A stretch of 64,000 bases of DNA from assembly GCF_902635505.1 (NCBI RefSeq), contig NC_045428.1:72799141-72863140 (forward strand), written 5' to 3'. Origin of the DNA: Sarcophilus harrisii. Taxonomy: Eukaryota > Chordata > Mammalia > Dasyuromorphia > Dasyuridae. The notes under the pieces were generated by a model that ran no database searches, was not told the DNA's origin, and was given only the letters and a program-made list of their open reading frames with translations. Both the position numbers and the translations under genes were made by a program. The stretch's first letter is position 1. Each line of letters begins with the position of its first letter. Positions 1 through 37,559 of this stretch are shown here, piece after piece.

Positions 1-430
1 GAAGGGAGATCAGCCTGTTCTCAAGGCTTGATGAGCTTTCCATATACGTCTGCTTTTTATTTTTAAACACCAACTCTTTGCTGATCAACACTTTCTTGCA
101 AAATATGGAAAGGAGGGGAGGAGCAAGAGCAAAGGGGCAGGATAGAAGTTTGGTGAGGTTCCCAGCCCTGAAAGCCAAAATTCCAAGTTGAAATTAAATC
201 CTTTAGTAAAGATACTTAGGGATGGGGGAGGGTAAAAAAAAAAAAAAAAGAAATTTACAATTCCAGCAGAACTAAATTTCTACACAAAAAAAATACTAAT
301 CAACCAATTTTTGACTGTTAGCAAGAGATCAGAAGTTGACTTTGTCATGGTCCCTTCTTTTCATCTGGAGGAGAGAAGGGAGGAAAAAAAGCCAAGGGAG
401 TTTAAAAAAATGTGATGAAGCCCTGACCCC
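1..430. other. 5' flank of MYL1, no gene seen
   Basis: I see no coding exon here. There are A-rich runs near 235-250 and 285-295 and purine-rich stretches, but nothing that I can name. The segment leads into the MLC1f promoter. Confidence 0.5.
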
Positions 431-437
431 TTAGATT

Positions 438-665
438 CCATTTATAGTCTGAGTCAGAATGACACCCCCTCGACTTACTGAACTGTCCAATCCAACTGCA
501 TGTGTCAAGATTCTATTAGGCACTAAGTGAAATATATATATGCCCTTATACCATTAAACACTCTGGGTCCACCTTCAAGGCACTGGGTTGTAGATCAACC
601 AAGACACCCCTGCTCTTTCAAGAATACTTTGACAGGTGGTGTTGAGAGAAAGTCCTTTGCAGGTG
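438..665 (+). promoter_or_regulatory. MYL1: MLC1f (long isoform) promoter region of MYL1
   Basis: The stretch lies just upstream of the MLC1f start codon. A CArG-like box (CCATTTATAG, one mismatch from the SRF consensus) is at 438-447. E-boxes lie at 493-498 (CAACTG), 499-504 (CATGTG), 633-638 and 660-665 (both CAGGTG); the last two are probably inside the 5' UTR. An AT-run TATATATAT at 532-541 is a possible TATA element, which would put the start site near 560-570; an alternative is TTAAACA at 553. CArG and E-box control of fast light-chain promoters is established for mammals and birds; use of these particular sites is inference. The exact start site cannot be fixed from sequence alone. Confidence 0.55.
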
Positions 666-693
666 TACTTTTAAAACTTTTTTAAAAAACAAA

Positions 694-28413
<27,720 letters not shown>

Positions 28414-28959
28414 ATGGAACTCTCAAGGTAAAATAGCATCCCTTTAATCTGCATGATTTATTTGACTTTGTCCTTTGTCTGAGGATTGTGTCTTCTACAG
28501 ATATAATTAAGTTCATTCCAATTAAGAACCACTACTCAAGAACACCAGCTATTTGATGTAATTGCATTTTGAATTATGGTTTCCTTATATTTGTGTCTGT
28601 CTGAAAAAATAATACATGTTCTTTCCTGTATATTCTTAACTTTCACCATACAAAATTAAGCTTGTTATTGGTTAATGTCTTTAATTAGGTCCAAAATGCT
28701 ACAAAAATCATAGATTCAGTATAGAAGTAGGTCATATAATTTGGTTGTAGCCCCAAACTGTCCACATTAACCAAAAACTTTCCCCTCTTCACCAAAAGTA
28801 AGATATCTATTGATCAGTACCAGCTAAAATACTATTTTAACTATTTTAAAACTTTTAAACTATTTTAAAATTAAACCCTGCAATTTCACTCATATACATG
28901 CAAAATATTTTCAACCTAGAGACAAATGTATGAGAGACATTAGTTGGGGTATACACAAA

Positions 28960-29560
28960 TAATGCCCTGCTCCTTCCCTTGAGGCACTTACAATGCAAAG
29001 GGTTGGGGTTGGGGTAGGGAGAGAAGTGTCACATACACAAATAACTAGCATCCAAAATAATACAGGTTAAGTGCATAAAAGCTTATCTTCCTGATGACAA
29101 ATCAGTGGTGGTTCCCTTCCCCCCCCTCCACACTTATGAAGGATGATAAGTAAAGGACAAGATTGAAAACTTTTTAAACTCTAAGTACTTCTTTGTCTCC
29201 AGTACCATTTTGTTTCATTTTGAATGTAACAAGCATTTTGTTAAGAGCCTGCTCTAAGCCAGCCAAGGCACTTACTGTGATCCAAAGACACCCAAGGCAC
29301 TACTATCCTTGAGGTCCACTGGCTATGTTAGAGCAGGAGAGATAAGATAAAAAGGCAAATAATGATACTATAGGAGAGAATGGTAATATTAGGTGAGTGG
29401 TACAAAGGGAGTGTTTTCACTTGCAGAGAGGCAAATGAACTGTCTGGAATAGGAGGGAAGGTGTTATTTGAGCTCTGTCTAGAAAGATAAATAGGATTTC
29501 AGCTGGGAGAATAGTGGAGATAACATTCCAAAAAAAGAGAATTAGAGGAACAAGGTTTGG
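28960..29560 (+). repeat. Degenerate interspersed repeat(s), family unresolved
   Basis: CCCTTGAGGCACTTACAATG at 28977 and a second unit from about 29220 (AACAAGCATTTTGTTAAGAG, then GAATAGGAGGGAAGGTG) resemble the same unnamed family as 25.6-26.1 kb. It includes the G-quadruplex motif at 29000-29019. Confidence 0.4.
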
Positions 29561-30116
29561 GGGAAAGGGGAAGTAGCATATGATAATTAACTAAGAAGCT
29601 TCCATAAATAGTTATAAGGTTATATCCTAGATAAAATTATCAGAATTCAATTGATTATTCAAAAGAAAAAAAAAATGAAGGGCATCATAGTTTGGTGGAT
29701 AGTTCAGGTCTTATATAAAGAAAGATTTAGAATCAAGTCTTATATCTGTTGTTATCTAATGACTGTGTGATGGTGGAACAGTTACAACCTCTCTCAGAAC
29801 CTATTGACAATTTTAAGATTACAAATGAATTAGGGGTACAAGAAATTTCAAAACTAGGAGTTTCCCCTAATTAAATTAAATGAATAATCAAAATCATAGG
29901 CCTGGATGAAAAACAAAACCATAATGAAGATCTATCAGTGCCTTAAATAGCCATTTGTTTCCGTAATGTACAAGATAGAATCATAGCCTAAGATTATACA
30001 CTTCCAAGACACTAATTTTGTAACCAAAAAGTCCCTAGTACTTTGTCTAAGGTTACATTCCAATTATTCTACCTAAGTCACAAAATTACTTATTAATTTA
30101 TATGTCTATTAGAATA

Positions 30117-30472
30117 CAGTTATCCCTTCCATATAACAAGATTAGAGGCATGGTAATTCCCCAAAGTGGAAAATCTAGGTAAAATTTTTTGGCCTTCCCT
30201 TTGTACCAGAGAAAAAGCCTGAATTTTTCCATTTTTCTTTTATGAAGTATTTATAGTATTTACTGTAAAATTTGGGTTGATATTATACAATACTATACAT
30301 ATATTTTATGCATTTCTGAGTTTCTAAACTTTTTCTGTGTCATCTGCTGGGCTTCATGTGTTGTCTACAAGCATCCACAAAACTCCCCCCAAATTCCCAT
30401 TTAATTTCTTATGCTGACCAATGCTATATCAAAACTGTGATGAGGAAAGTCAAAATGTGGAAGGGATAACTA
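30117..30472. mobile_element. TA-flanked short DNA transposon, Tc1/mariner/Tigger-type MITE
   Basis: A 356-bp element. Left end CAGTTATCCCTTCCATAT and right end ATGTGGAAGGGATAACTA are near-perfect inverted repeats (2 mismatches in 18). The dinucleotide TA flanks both sides (30115-30116, 30473-30474), as expected for TA-targeting Tc1/mariner/pogo elements. It has no coding capacity. Located in the last MYL1 intron. Confidence 0.8.
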
Positions 30473-30474
30473 TA

Positions 30475-30575
30475 GAAGTTCTCTGAAGGCAGGCTTTGTT
30501 TTTAACTTTCTCTGTTAATATCCTTAATATCCTCAGTGCCTCATACTTAATAATGCTTGTTGATTTTTAAAAACA
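30475..30575 (+). repeat. L2 LINE 3' end fragment
   Basis: CTCTGAAGGCAGGCTTTG, then CCTCAGTGCCTCATACTTAA and TAATGCTTGTTGATT, the L2 3' terminus. It abuts the DNA transposon. Confidence 0.6.
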
Positions 30576-30672
30576 AATTACTAATCTGTTCTCAAGAATG
30601 TCTGCTACTTATTGCTTTTATTTTATTTATTTAATTTTACAAATCTAACTCTAACTTCTCCATTCTTAACAG

Positions 30673-31015
30673 AACAAGTTTCTCTATGAAGACTGACTGG
30701 AAATTAAGCCAAGAATTTCAGGAACATTCATACTCAGCTCTCCAGATCAGCTGACCAAGAAGACAGGAAAAACCAAAGGAATTTGGACTATACTATACAG
30801 AAGGCCTCCCCAATTTTTTATGCACCTTTTTAGTTTCTTTATGCATCCCCAAGTTACATTTCTACTGCACAAGTTAAATGTTTGCAAATGACTTGGACAA
30901 AGTTTCTATAAGTTTCAAGTCCAAGTTAAATACTTTTTCAGGACTATCCACCATGGATAAATGAGTACCCTTGAAAGAATCCAACAATCAATAAATCCCT
31001 TTGGTCAATCTCTGG
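30673..31015 (+). other. MYL1: MYL1 exon 9: 3' UTR only
   Basis: Acceptor TTCTTAACAG at 30663-30672. No coding sequence. The poly(A) signal AATAAA lies at 30990-30995, so cleavage is expected about 10-30 nt later, before the GT-rich stretch at 31012-31090. A wholly untranslated last exon agrees with the known nine-exon structure of this gene. Confidence 0.85.
30990..30995 (+). terminator. MYL1: MYL1 polyadenylation signal
   Basis: Canonical AATAAA with a downstream GT/T-rich element (GTGATGACATGG then T-runs). Confidence 0.85.
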
Positions 31016-31326
31016 TGATGACATGGTTTTTGTTTTTCTTATTATATTCTGAGTTGTTCTTTTGTTTTTTGGGGGGTTTTTTGGTTCTGTGACTGCCTGG
31101 GTCTCACTCAGTATTTATTGGGTACAGGTTGATTATGTCACATAGATGATAGCCAGAGGAGAAGGAAGATGGTGGCTACATCTTAGTTTATAAGGAGAGG
31201 GATTTTAACCAGGATAATTTAGCACTGACTGCAATTACATCAAATATTGCTAGATATTAAACAAGCTGAAGAATTGCATGAATATATGTAATGAGAAAGC
31301 AGAGAACTACAATGGTCTACCACATC

Positions 31327-32766
31327 TCTTTTCTTTTTTTTAATATAGCTTTTTATTTACAAAACATATGCATGGGTAATTTTTTAACACTGACCCTTGC
31401 AAAACCTTCTGTTCCAACTTTTCTTCTCCTTCCCCTCACCCCCTCCCCTAGATGGCAGGTAGTCCAATACATATTAAATATATTAAATACAATATATGTA
31501 TATGTGTTTATTCAGTTATCTTGCTGCACAAGAAAAATTGGATCTGGAAAAAAAGAAAAAAACCTGAGAAGAAAAACAAAAATGCAAGAAAACAATAACA
31601 GAAAGAGTGGAAATGCTATGTTGTGATCCACATTCAGTTCCCATAGTTCTCTCTCTGGGTGTAGCCGATTCTCTTCATTATTCAACAATTGGAACTGGTT
31701 TGAATCATCTCATTGTTGAAGAGAGCCAAGTCCATCAGAATTGATCATATAGTATTATTGTTGAAGTGTATAATGATCTCCTGATTCTGCTCATTTCACT
31801 TAGCATCAGTTCATGTAAGTCTTTAGGCTTCTCTGAAATCCTCCTGCTGGTCATTTCTTATACAACAATAATATTCATATGCCACAATTTATTCAGCCAT
31901 TCTCCAATTGATGGGCATCCACTAAATTTCCAGTTTCTAGCCACTACAAAAAGGGCTGCCACAAACATTTTTGCACATACAAGACCCTTTCTCTTCTTTA
32001 AGGGATATAAGCCCAGTAGTAACACTGCTCAATCAAAGGGTATGCAGTTTGATAACTTTTAGAGCATAGTTCCAAATTGCTCTCCAGAATGGTTGGATAC
32101 ATTCATAATTCCACCAACAATGTATCAGTGACTCAGTTTTCCCAAATCCCCTCCAACATTTGTCATGTCATCATTATCTTTTCCTGGCATCTTAGCCAAT
32201 TTGAGAGGTGTGTAGTGGTATCTCAAAGTTATCTTAATTTGCATTTCCCTGATCAATAATGATTTGGAGCACCTTCTCATATGACTAGAAATGGTTTCAA
32301 TTTCTTCATCCAAAAATTGTCAATTTATATCCTTTCACCATTTATCAATTGGAGAATGGCTTGAATTCTTATAAAATTGAGTCAGTTCTTTATATATTTT
32401 AGAAATGAGGCCTTTAACAGGACCCTTAAATGTAAAAAGGTTTTCCCAGTTTATTGCTTCCCTTCGAATCTTGTCTGCATTAGTTTTGTTTGTATAAAAA
32501 CTTTTTAACAATATAATCAAAATTTTCTATTTTGTGATCAATAATGATCTCTGGTTCTTCTTTGGTCACAAAGTCCTTCCTCCTGGACAGGTCTGAGAAG
32601 TAAACTGTCTTGTATTCTTCTAATTCATTTATAATCTCATTCTTTATGTCTAGATCATGAACTGTCTTGTATTCTTCTAATTCATTTATAATCTCATTCT
32701 TTATGTCTATATCATGAACCCATTTTGACTTTATCTTGGTGTATAGTGTTTTGTTTTGTTTTTTAA
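31327..32766 (-). mobile_element. L1, 5'-truncated, 3' UTR and ORF2 C-terminal region
   Basis: The poly(T) at the left is the L1 3' tail. Landmarks on the + strand: GCATGGGTAATTTTTTAACA, CATTTCACTTAGCATCAGTT, CTCCAATTGATGGGCATCC, GGGCTGCCACAAACATTTTT, ATTTGCATTTCCCTGATCAA and TTTCCCAGTTTATTGCTTCC. The - strand keeps a 97-codon stretch (32480-32773) with the ORF2-like IIDHKIENFDY and SKWVHDIDIKNEI. About 1.4 kb of a ~6-7 kb family. It carries an in-frame 57-bp duplication. Confidence 0.9.
32603..32716 (-). repeat. 57-bp tandem duplication in L1 ORF2
   Basis: Units 32603-32659 and 32660-32716 are nearly identical (one clear difference, TAGATCATG versus TATATCATG). In the - strand ORF2 frame this duplicates 19 residues, HDIDIKNEIINELEEYKT and neighbours, without a frameshift. 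Confidence 0.92.
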
Positions 32767-32769
32767 TTC

Positions 32770-33340
32770 CCACGAAGTATAACAGAATAAGGCTGCTTTC
32801 AAACCCTTTCTAGAAGGGCAATTAATTTTTATCTGAATCTCCAAAAGGAAAAAGTAAACTGAGTCAAAAAAATGTTAGATATGCATCATGTCTCCAGAGA
32901 CAAAGTGAAATTTAACATGCACATAATTCAGGGTCATTGATAAGCACCTGGATGTGTTTTCTCCCTTCTAGGCTAAACTTAAGAGGGTCCTAGTAGTGGG
33001 TTTTGCAGTATTTGAAGGTGTCATGTGAAAAAGGGGTTACAATTATTCTCCCTTATCTCCATAAGGCAGAATTTGGAGCCATCGATGGAAATTTCCACTC
33101 AAAGTAAGGAAAATCTTCCCAACAATATCATACAAAAGTGAGGAGGCTCCCTTTAGAGGCAGAGTAATCTCTTTTACATGAAGTCTTCAAACCCAACTCG
33201 GGCCTTTGAAGGGAAAATTCTTGACCAAATATAGGCTAGATTAGATTATTTGAGCCCATCCAACTCTGTTTACACAAAGAAATGTCATTTAAAATATGCA
33301 AACAGTTAAGGTAAAAGTACATTTCTTGCATCTTGTCTAA
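32770..33340. other. Downstream of the L1, unassigned
   Basis: No gene. Possible old repeat debris such as CAGAATTTGGAGCCATCGAT at 33067, not nameable. Confidence 0.35.
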
Positions 33341-33344
33341 ACCA

Positions 33345-33535
33345 AGGGCTGCTTAAATTTTTCCCACTCAAACCGTCCCCCCTTCCCCCAAGAAATTTTT
33401 GTGACCTCAGGTATGTAGATATATGAAATAGATATAGAAATCAAACATTTACTGATAACAAATCATAATTTCACAACCTTTACATTCAGTTGCAACAATG
33501 TCCATATCGGGTTACAACTCACAAATTAAAAAACC
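33345..33535. mobile_element. Probable non-autonomous DNA element (hAT-like)
   Basis: Left part CCAAGGGCTGCTTAAATTTT with TCCCACTCAAACC, interior AAGAAATTTTTGTGACCTC and ATCATAATTTCACAACCTTT, right part GGGTTACAACTCACAA. This is the layout of a common marsupial/mammalian repeat that starts 'gcttaaactttttccactcg'. The right terminus is not clear. Confidence 0.45.
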
Positions 33536-33694
33536 AGGATCTAAATAACGCTAACCATTTTTTTCTTTTTAATTTTTGCTTCGCCAGAAAGTTCTGGACA
33601 TCTTAAAAGTCCTCATGAGCTTTTTAATCCATCTTATTGAATATCCTTGAGAGATACATATTAATATATATCTCCGGCTCTTTGTTCTGTTCTT

Positions 33695-33845
33695 GTTTCT
33701 CATTTCTTCATCATCTCCTCCTCCTTCTCCTTTTCTTCCTTGTCCTCTTTCTCCTCTTCTCTTTCTTCTGCTTTTTCTCCTTTCTTCCTCTTCCTCTCCC
33801 TAATATTCTCTGTCTCTGTCTCTCTCCCTTCCCCTCCCCCCACCA
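33695..33845 (+). repeat. Pyrimidine-rich low-complexity tract
   Basis: TCC/TTC/TCTC-rich run. Apparent frames on both strands are composition artefacts. Confidence 0.9.
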
Positions 33846-33849
33846 CTGA

Positions 33850-34735
33850 GGAGATTATGGTACAAAAGCTTATTATTTCATTCATCTTTAACTCTCTCTC
33901 ATAATATGTTTTTGTTTCCTTTTTTAGCATGGAATCAGCTTTTGAAATTTAATAGTTCGAATACTTGGGACAGCTGAAGTGATTAATGGCTTCCCAAAAA
34001 AGGAAATGTCTCCACGACATCTGGGATTTTAGAGCTCTAGAAATCACTTTCCCACATTTGTCTCTTTGAGGAGCAGCTTTTTTCTTACTATTTGGGCCAC
34101 CAGCCAACTCGGTATCCTCAATGATCCCAGTTTTTTGTGGTATTTAAATTTCACTGTACACTACACAGTTATAGCTACAACATTATTGGAATGTGAAAAC
34201 AAGTTCATAGGGAGAGATCAAATTTGGAGAAGCATCTGACAGTAAAAAGTGTCAATAAGAATGTAAATCCTGGCCCCTACATCACTCTGTAAGTTTTTAA
34301 TGGAAACATACCAGTGGCAAAAGATCCACCGTTTAAGTTTAAAATATTTACAAATTGTGTCCCATGCTACAATCTATTGTACAACTTCAGTCAGAAAACT
34401 GTGTTGTCTATTCAGGTTGCAAATTTAAAGGTCTCTAGTTTTAGATATAAACCCTTGTCCTTTGAGACCTTATAAAACTACATTAATACCCCAGTGGAGC
34501 AACAGCTTGTGCTATTACTGTGTGACCTAACCTTATTAAATTACTGGATCTGAAATAGCCATAACTCAAGCAATAGCAGGTGCATCCGAGAGGAAGGATT
34601 GGGACACTGATGATAATTTTTAACATCTACACCAGCTGAAGCAAATGACAGGTGCTAGGCTTCCAGTTCTTTTAAAATATATTTTTCTTAACTCTTGGTG
34701 AACAGACAAACATTTTCTAGAATCTTTGAAAAATG
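33850..34735 (+). promoter_or_regulatory. MYL1: Candidate MYL1 3' muscle enhancer with E-box cluster
   Basis: A stretch without recognisable repeats about 3 kb past the MYL1 poly(A) site. E-boxes CAGGTG at 34577-34582, CAGCTG at 34633-34638, CAAATG at 34642-34647 and CAGGTG at 34649-34654, followed by an AT-rich MEF2-like block (TTTAAAATATATTTTT, 34671-34686). Another CAGCTG lies near 33971. A skeletal-muscle enhancer 3' of MLC1/3 with several MyoD E-boxes and a MEF2 site is established in rodents; equating it with this segment is inference. There is no perfect MEF2 consensus. Confidence 0.4.
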
Positions 34736-34737
34736 TA

Positions 34738-34936
34738 TTTGAGGGTTAGACAAGGTCTCTTCTAACTCTGAAAGTCTATGATTTTTTCAAGGAACTTTTA
34801 GGCAACAAAGAACTTACTACTTCTTTAAATGAAAGAATATCACTCAACCCTTCTTGGTACTCAGTATTTTTAACTATCAAAACAGGAGTTAGATGAATTC
34901 CAAAATCCTTTCTAGTTCCAAATCTATGATCCTATG
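34738..34936 (+). repeat. Two MIR3-like tails
   Basis: GGTTAGACAAGGTCTCTTCT with AACTCTGAAAGTCTATGAT at 34745-34784, and GTTAGATGAATTCC with TTTCTAGTTCCAAATCTATG at 34889-34932. Confidence 0.5.
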
Positions 34937-35339
34937 ACAACCTACTTTGCCTTCAGATTTATAAGAAGCATTCAGGACAATCAATAGATACTAAATAAAT
35001 ACTTATCAATTGCATTAATAAGGAAAAAGTGATAAGCAAAAGTGCTCTTGGAAAAAATAATATGCACTAAAAATTCATGTCTTATTAATGCTTCCAACAT
35101 AATACCATTTGTAAAATTAGAAATTATTTGATGATTATATATGAAATACAACTCAATGATTGTACAATTAATCTATTAACAAAGGAGTGAGCTTCCCAGA
35201 AAGGCTATACTAGGTTCAAGGTATTCCACGGATACACACCCACTCAAACTATGATTCATGAAATCCTACCAATATGTTTTCATTTACTAGCAAGCCAGAA
35301 GAAAATAACACCTCGGATATTTTAGTTATCATCTGGGAT

Positions 35340-35572
35340 TACCATTTGTTGTACAGTCATGTCTGACTCACCATGACTCCATTTTGAGGTTTTCCTGACA
35401 AAAATGCTGGAATGGTTTTCCATTTCCTTCTCCAATTCATTTTACAGATGAGAATTTGAAGCGCACAGGGTTAAATACCTTGCCCAAGGTCTGAGCTGGA
35501 TTTGAATTTATGAAGAGGAGTCTTCCTAATTTCAAGCCAGTGCTGAATTTTCTGTGCCATCTAGCTGCCTCC
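35340..35572 (-). mobile_element. Marsupial tRNA-derived SINE, long form
   Basis: GTTGTACAGTCATGTCTGAC, GGTTTTCCATTTCCTTCTCC, CTTGCCCAAGGTCTGAGC and GTGCCATCTAGCTGCCTCC in reverse order. Moderately diverged. Confidence 0.85.
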
Positions 35573-35967
35573 AAAGTTACCATATTCATCTGTTAAATGA
35601 TGTAACTTTCTGCTGCACTGACTCAGGGGATAATCATAGTCTTTACTGGTCTCATAGTTCCTAAGATTCTTTCTGCCACAGTCTTCTGGGTTTTATCTCT
35701 GAAAAGAACCTTTAGTCTCTCTCAGCTTCCATCTGATAAGATAAAGCGATTAGGAAGCCTCTCCTAGATTTATAACTCATTTCATAGTTTTTATCCACCA
35801 CACCCAGCCAAGGGCCCCCGGAACAAAACCTAAATCCCCAACCTGGAATAAGATTAACTCTATTGTTATTACTATCACCTTATTTAGCAAGATCACTATT
35901 TATGGCCCAAGTCCCTAATTGAAAGAAATAGATAGTAGCTTTTAGCTGCAGTCAATTTCTAATGGAC

Positions 35968-36021
35968 AAGTTCTGTTCCTATTCAAATCCTTTCTCAAAG
36001 ATTTGAATAGGAACAGAACTT
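35968..36021 (+). other. Perfect 22-bp inverted repeat with 10-nt loop
   Basis: The left arm 35968-35989 and the right arm 36000-36021 are exact reverse complements (I checked all 22 pairs). The loop is CTTTCTCAAA. Three further T-A pairs are possible inside the loop after a one-base bulge; outside the arms complementarity stops at once. No known repeat family recognised at this spot. Confidence 0.95.
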
Positions 36022-36074
36022 ACAAAGGACAGATATTATATATCTATATTTATATATACCAAGAGAGACATAAA

Positions 36075-36200
36075 TTTGTTGTAGTTGTTGCCATTGTTTT
36101 TGTTCAGTCATTTCAGTTGATCTCATTTGTTTTCTTAGCAAAGATACCAATGTAGTTTGTCATTTCACAAACAAGGAAACTGAGGCATCTAGCTGCCCAG
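36075..36200 (-). mobile_element. Internally deleted marsupial SINE
   Basis: TTTTTGTTCAGTCATTTCAG and AAACAAGGAAACTGAGGC are joined directly to CATCTAGCTGCCCA; the core and most of the head are missing. Confidence 0.75.
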
Positions 36201-36424
36201 ATATTGATATATAATAAGATATTGCTGTTCTCCCAGTTGCCCAAAAATCTTATATGATTCTCTTGCACAACTAAATAGATGTGAGAAAATAGAGGGTTGG
36301 GGGAGGAGAAGATGGTAGAGCAGGGCTTCAAAGAGGCTATTGCTATGCATTTTAAATACTTTATTCTAAATATCCTCCCTCCCCTTTAATTTGTAGTTAA
36401 AGTCACCCACAATCCTCCTAAACT

Positions 36425-36828
36425 TTAAAGCTTCTCTACTAGATGATACTGTGGATAGAGGGTTTAGAATCAGGAAGACTGAGTTCAAATTCAATCTCTC
36501 TCTCTCTCTCTCTTTTTTTTTTTTTTTTTTTTTTTTTTGCACTGAGGCAGTGGGATTAAGTGACTTGCCCAGGGTCACACAGCCATGAAGTGTTAAGTGT
36601 CTGAGATCAGATTTGGTCAGGTCCTCCTGACTTCAGGGCTGGTGCTCTATCCTCAAATCCAACCTTACATAGTTATTAACTATGTGATCCTGGGTAAATC
36701 CCTTAATCTTGTTTGCCTCAGTTTCCATTTAAAATGAAGTAGAAAAAGAAATAGCAAACTACTTTATTATCTTTGCCAAGAAAATCCCCCCAAAAGGGAG
36801 TCAGACACTATCCATTGAATAACAACAC
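36425..36828 (+). mobile_element. SINE interrupted by a second, inverted SINE
   Basis: The host + copy runs from about 36430 to 36494 and resumes at 36654 to 36828 (TATGTGATCCTGGGTAAATC, then TTTGCCAAGAAAATCCCC). Between them is a short-form - copy (about 36510-36650) with a TC/T tail and GACTTGCCCAGGGTCACAC. CAAATTCAA (36486-36494) and CAAATCCAA (36654-36662) look like the target duplication, with one mismatch. Confidence 0.85.
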
Positions 36829-37274
36829 TCATACTTAACATGTATTTATTAAAACTTTTTTTAGTTAAAAGGAGGTAAATGTGCAATTATTGAAAAATCA
36901 TTCATTATTTCATGTTTTAACACTGAAGAGTTTGCAAACAGGCACTTTGGAGAACAGAAACCTAATATATAAACTATGCAATAAAGTAATTCCATGTTAA
37001 TGTCTTTATATTACAAAAGGAAAAGTAATAGAGAAGAGGGCTTTTTTTTAAAGAAAGGTACAAAGTTTAAATGAGATATGGTCACTGTCTGCATGAAACT
37101 CACAAACATATGTCACATATACAACAACTATAATATTTAATAATATGTTATTAAAGAACCTTAGAACAGTGTGAAATAAAGAACTATAGTATGGGTGTAC
37201 ATGTATGGAGAATATTTCCTATCTGCTCAAAATAGTATGTAGAAGGAAGAAAGGTATAATGAAGTTGGTGTGTA

Positions 37275-37305
37275 AATAATAATAATAATAATGATAATAA
37301 TGATA
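37275..37305 (+). repeat. (AAT)n microsatellite
   Basis: AATAATAAT units with GAT interruptions. Confidence 0.8.
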
Positions 37306-37459
37306 TATGGCACTTGAAGATCTCAATCCAAAATGTGATGTTTGCTCCCATAGAGAACAAATAATCAGGTGATTCGTAGTGCTGTATAGACACTATTTGG
37401 TTGTTCAGTGACTGAAAGTTCATTTTGAGATGATATTAAGTCTAATTTGAGGTGATAAA

Positions 37460-37555
37460 AAGCAAACTTCTTGAAGGCAGGGACTATTTCATTTTTGTCT
37501 TTGTAATCCAAAACAGAACACAGTGCCTGATACTTATAAATGTTTGTGGAATGAT
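37460..37555 (+). repeat. L2 LINE 3' end fragment
   Basis: CTTCTTGAAGGCAGGGACTA, TTTCATTTTTGTCTTTGTAA and CACAGTGCCTGATACTTATA are the L2 3' UTR terminus. Confidence 0.8.
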
Positions 37556-37559
37556 GGGA

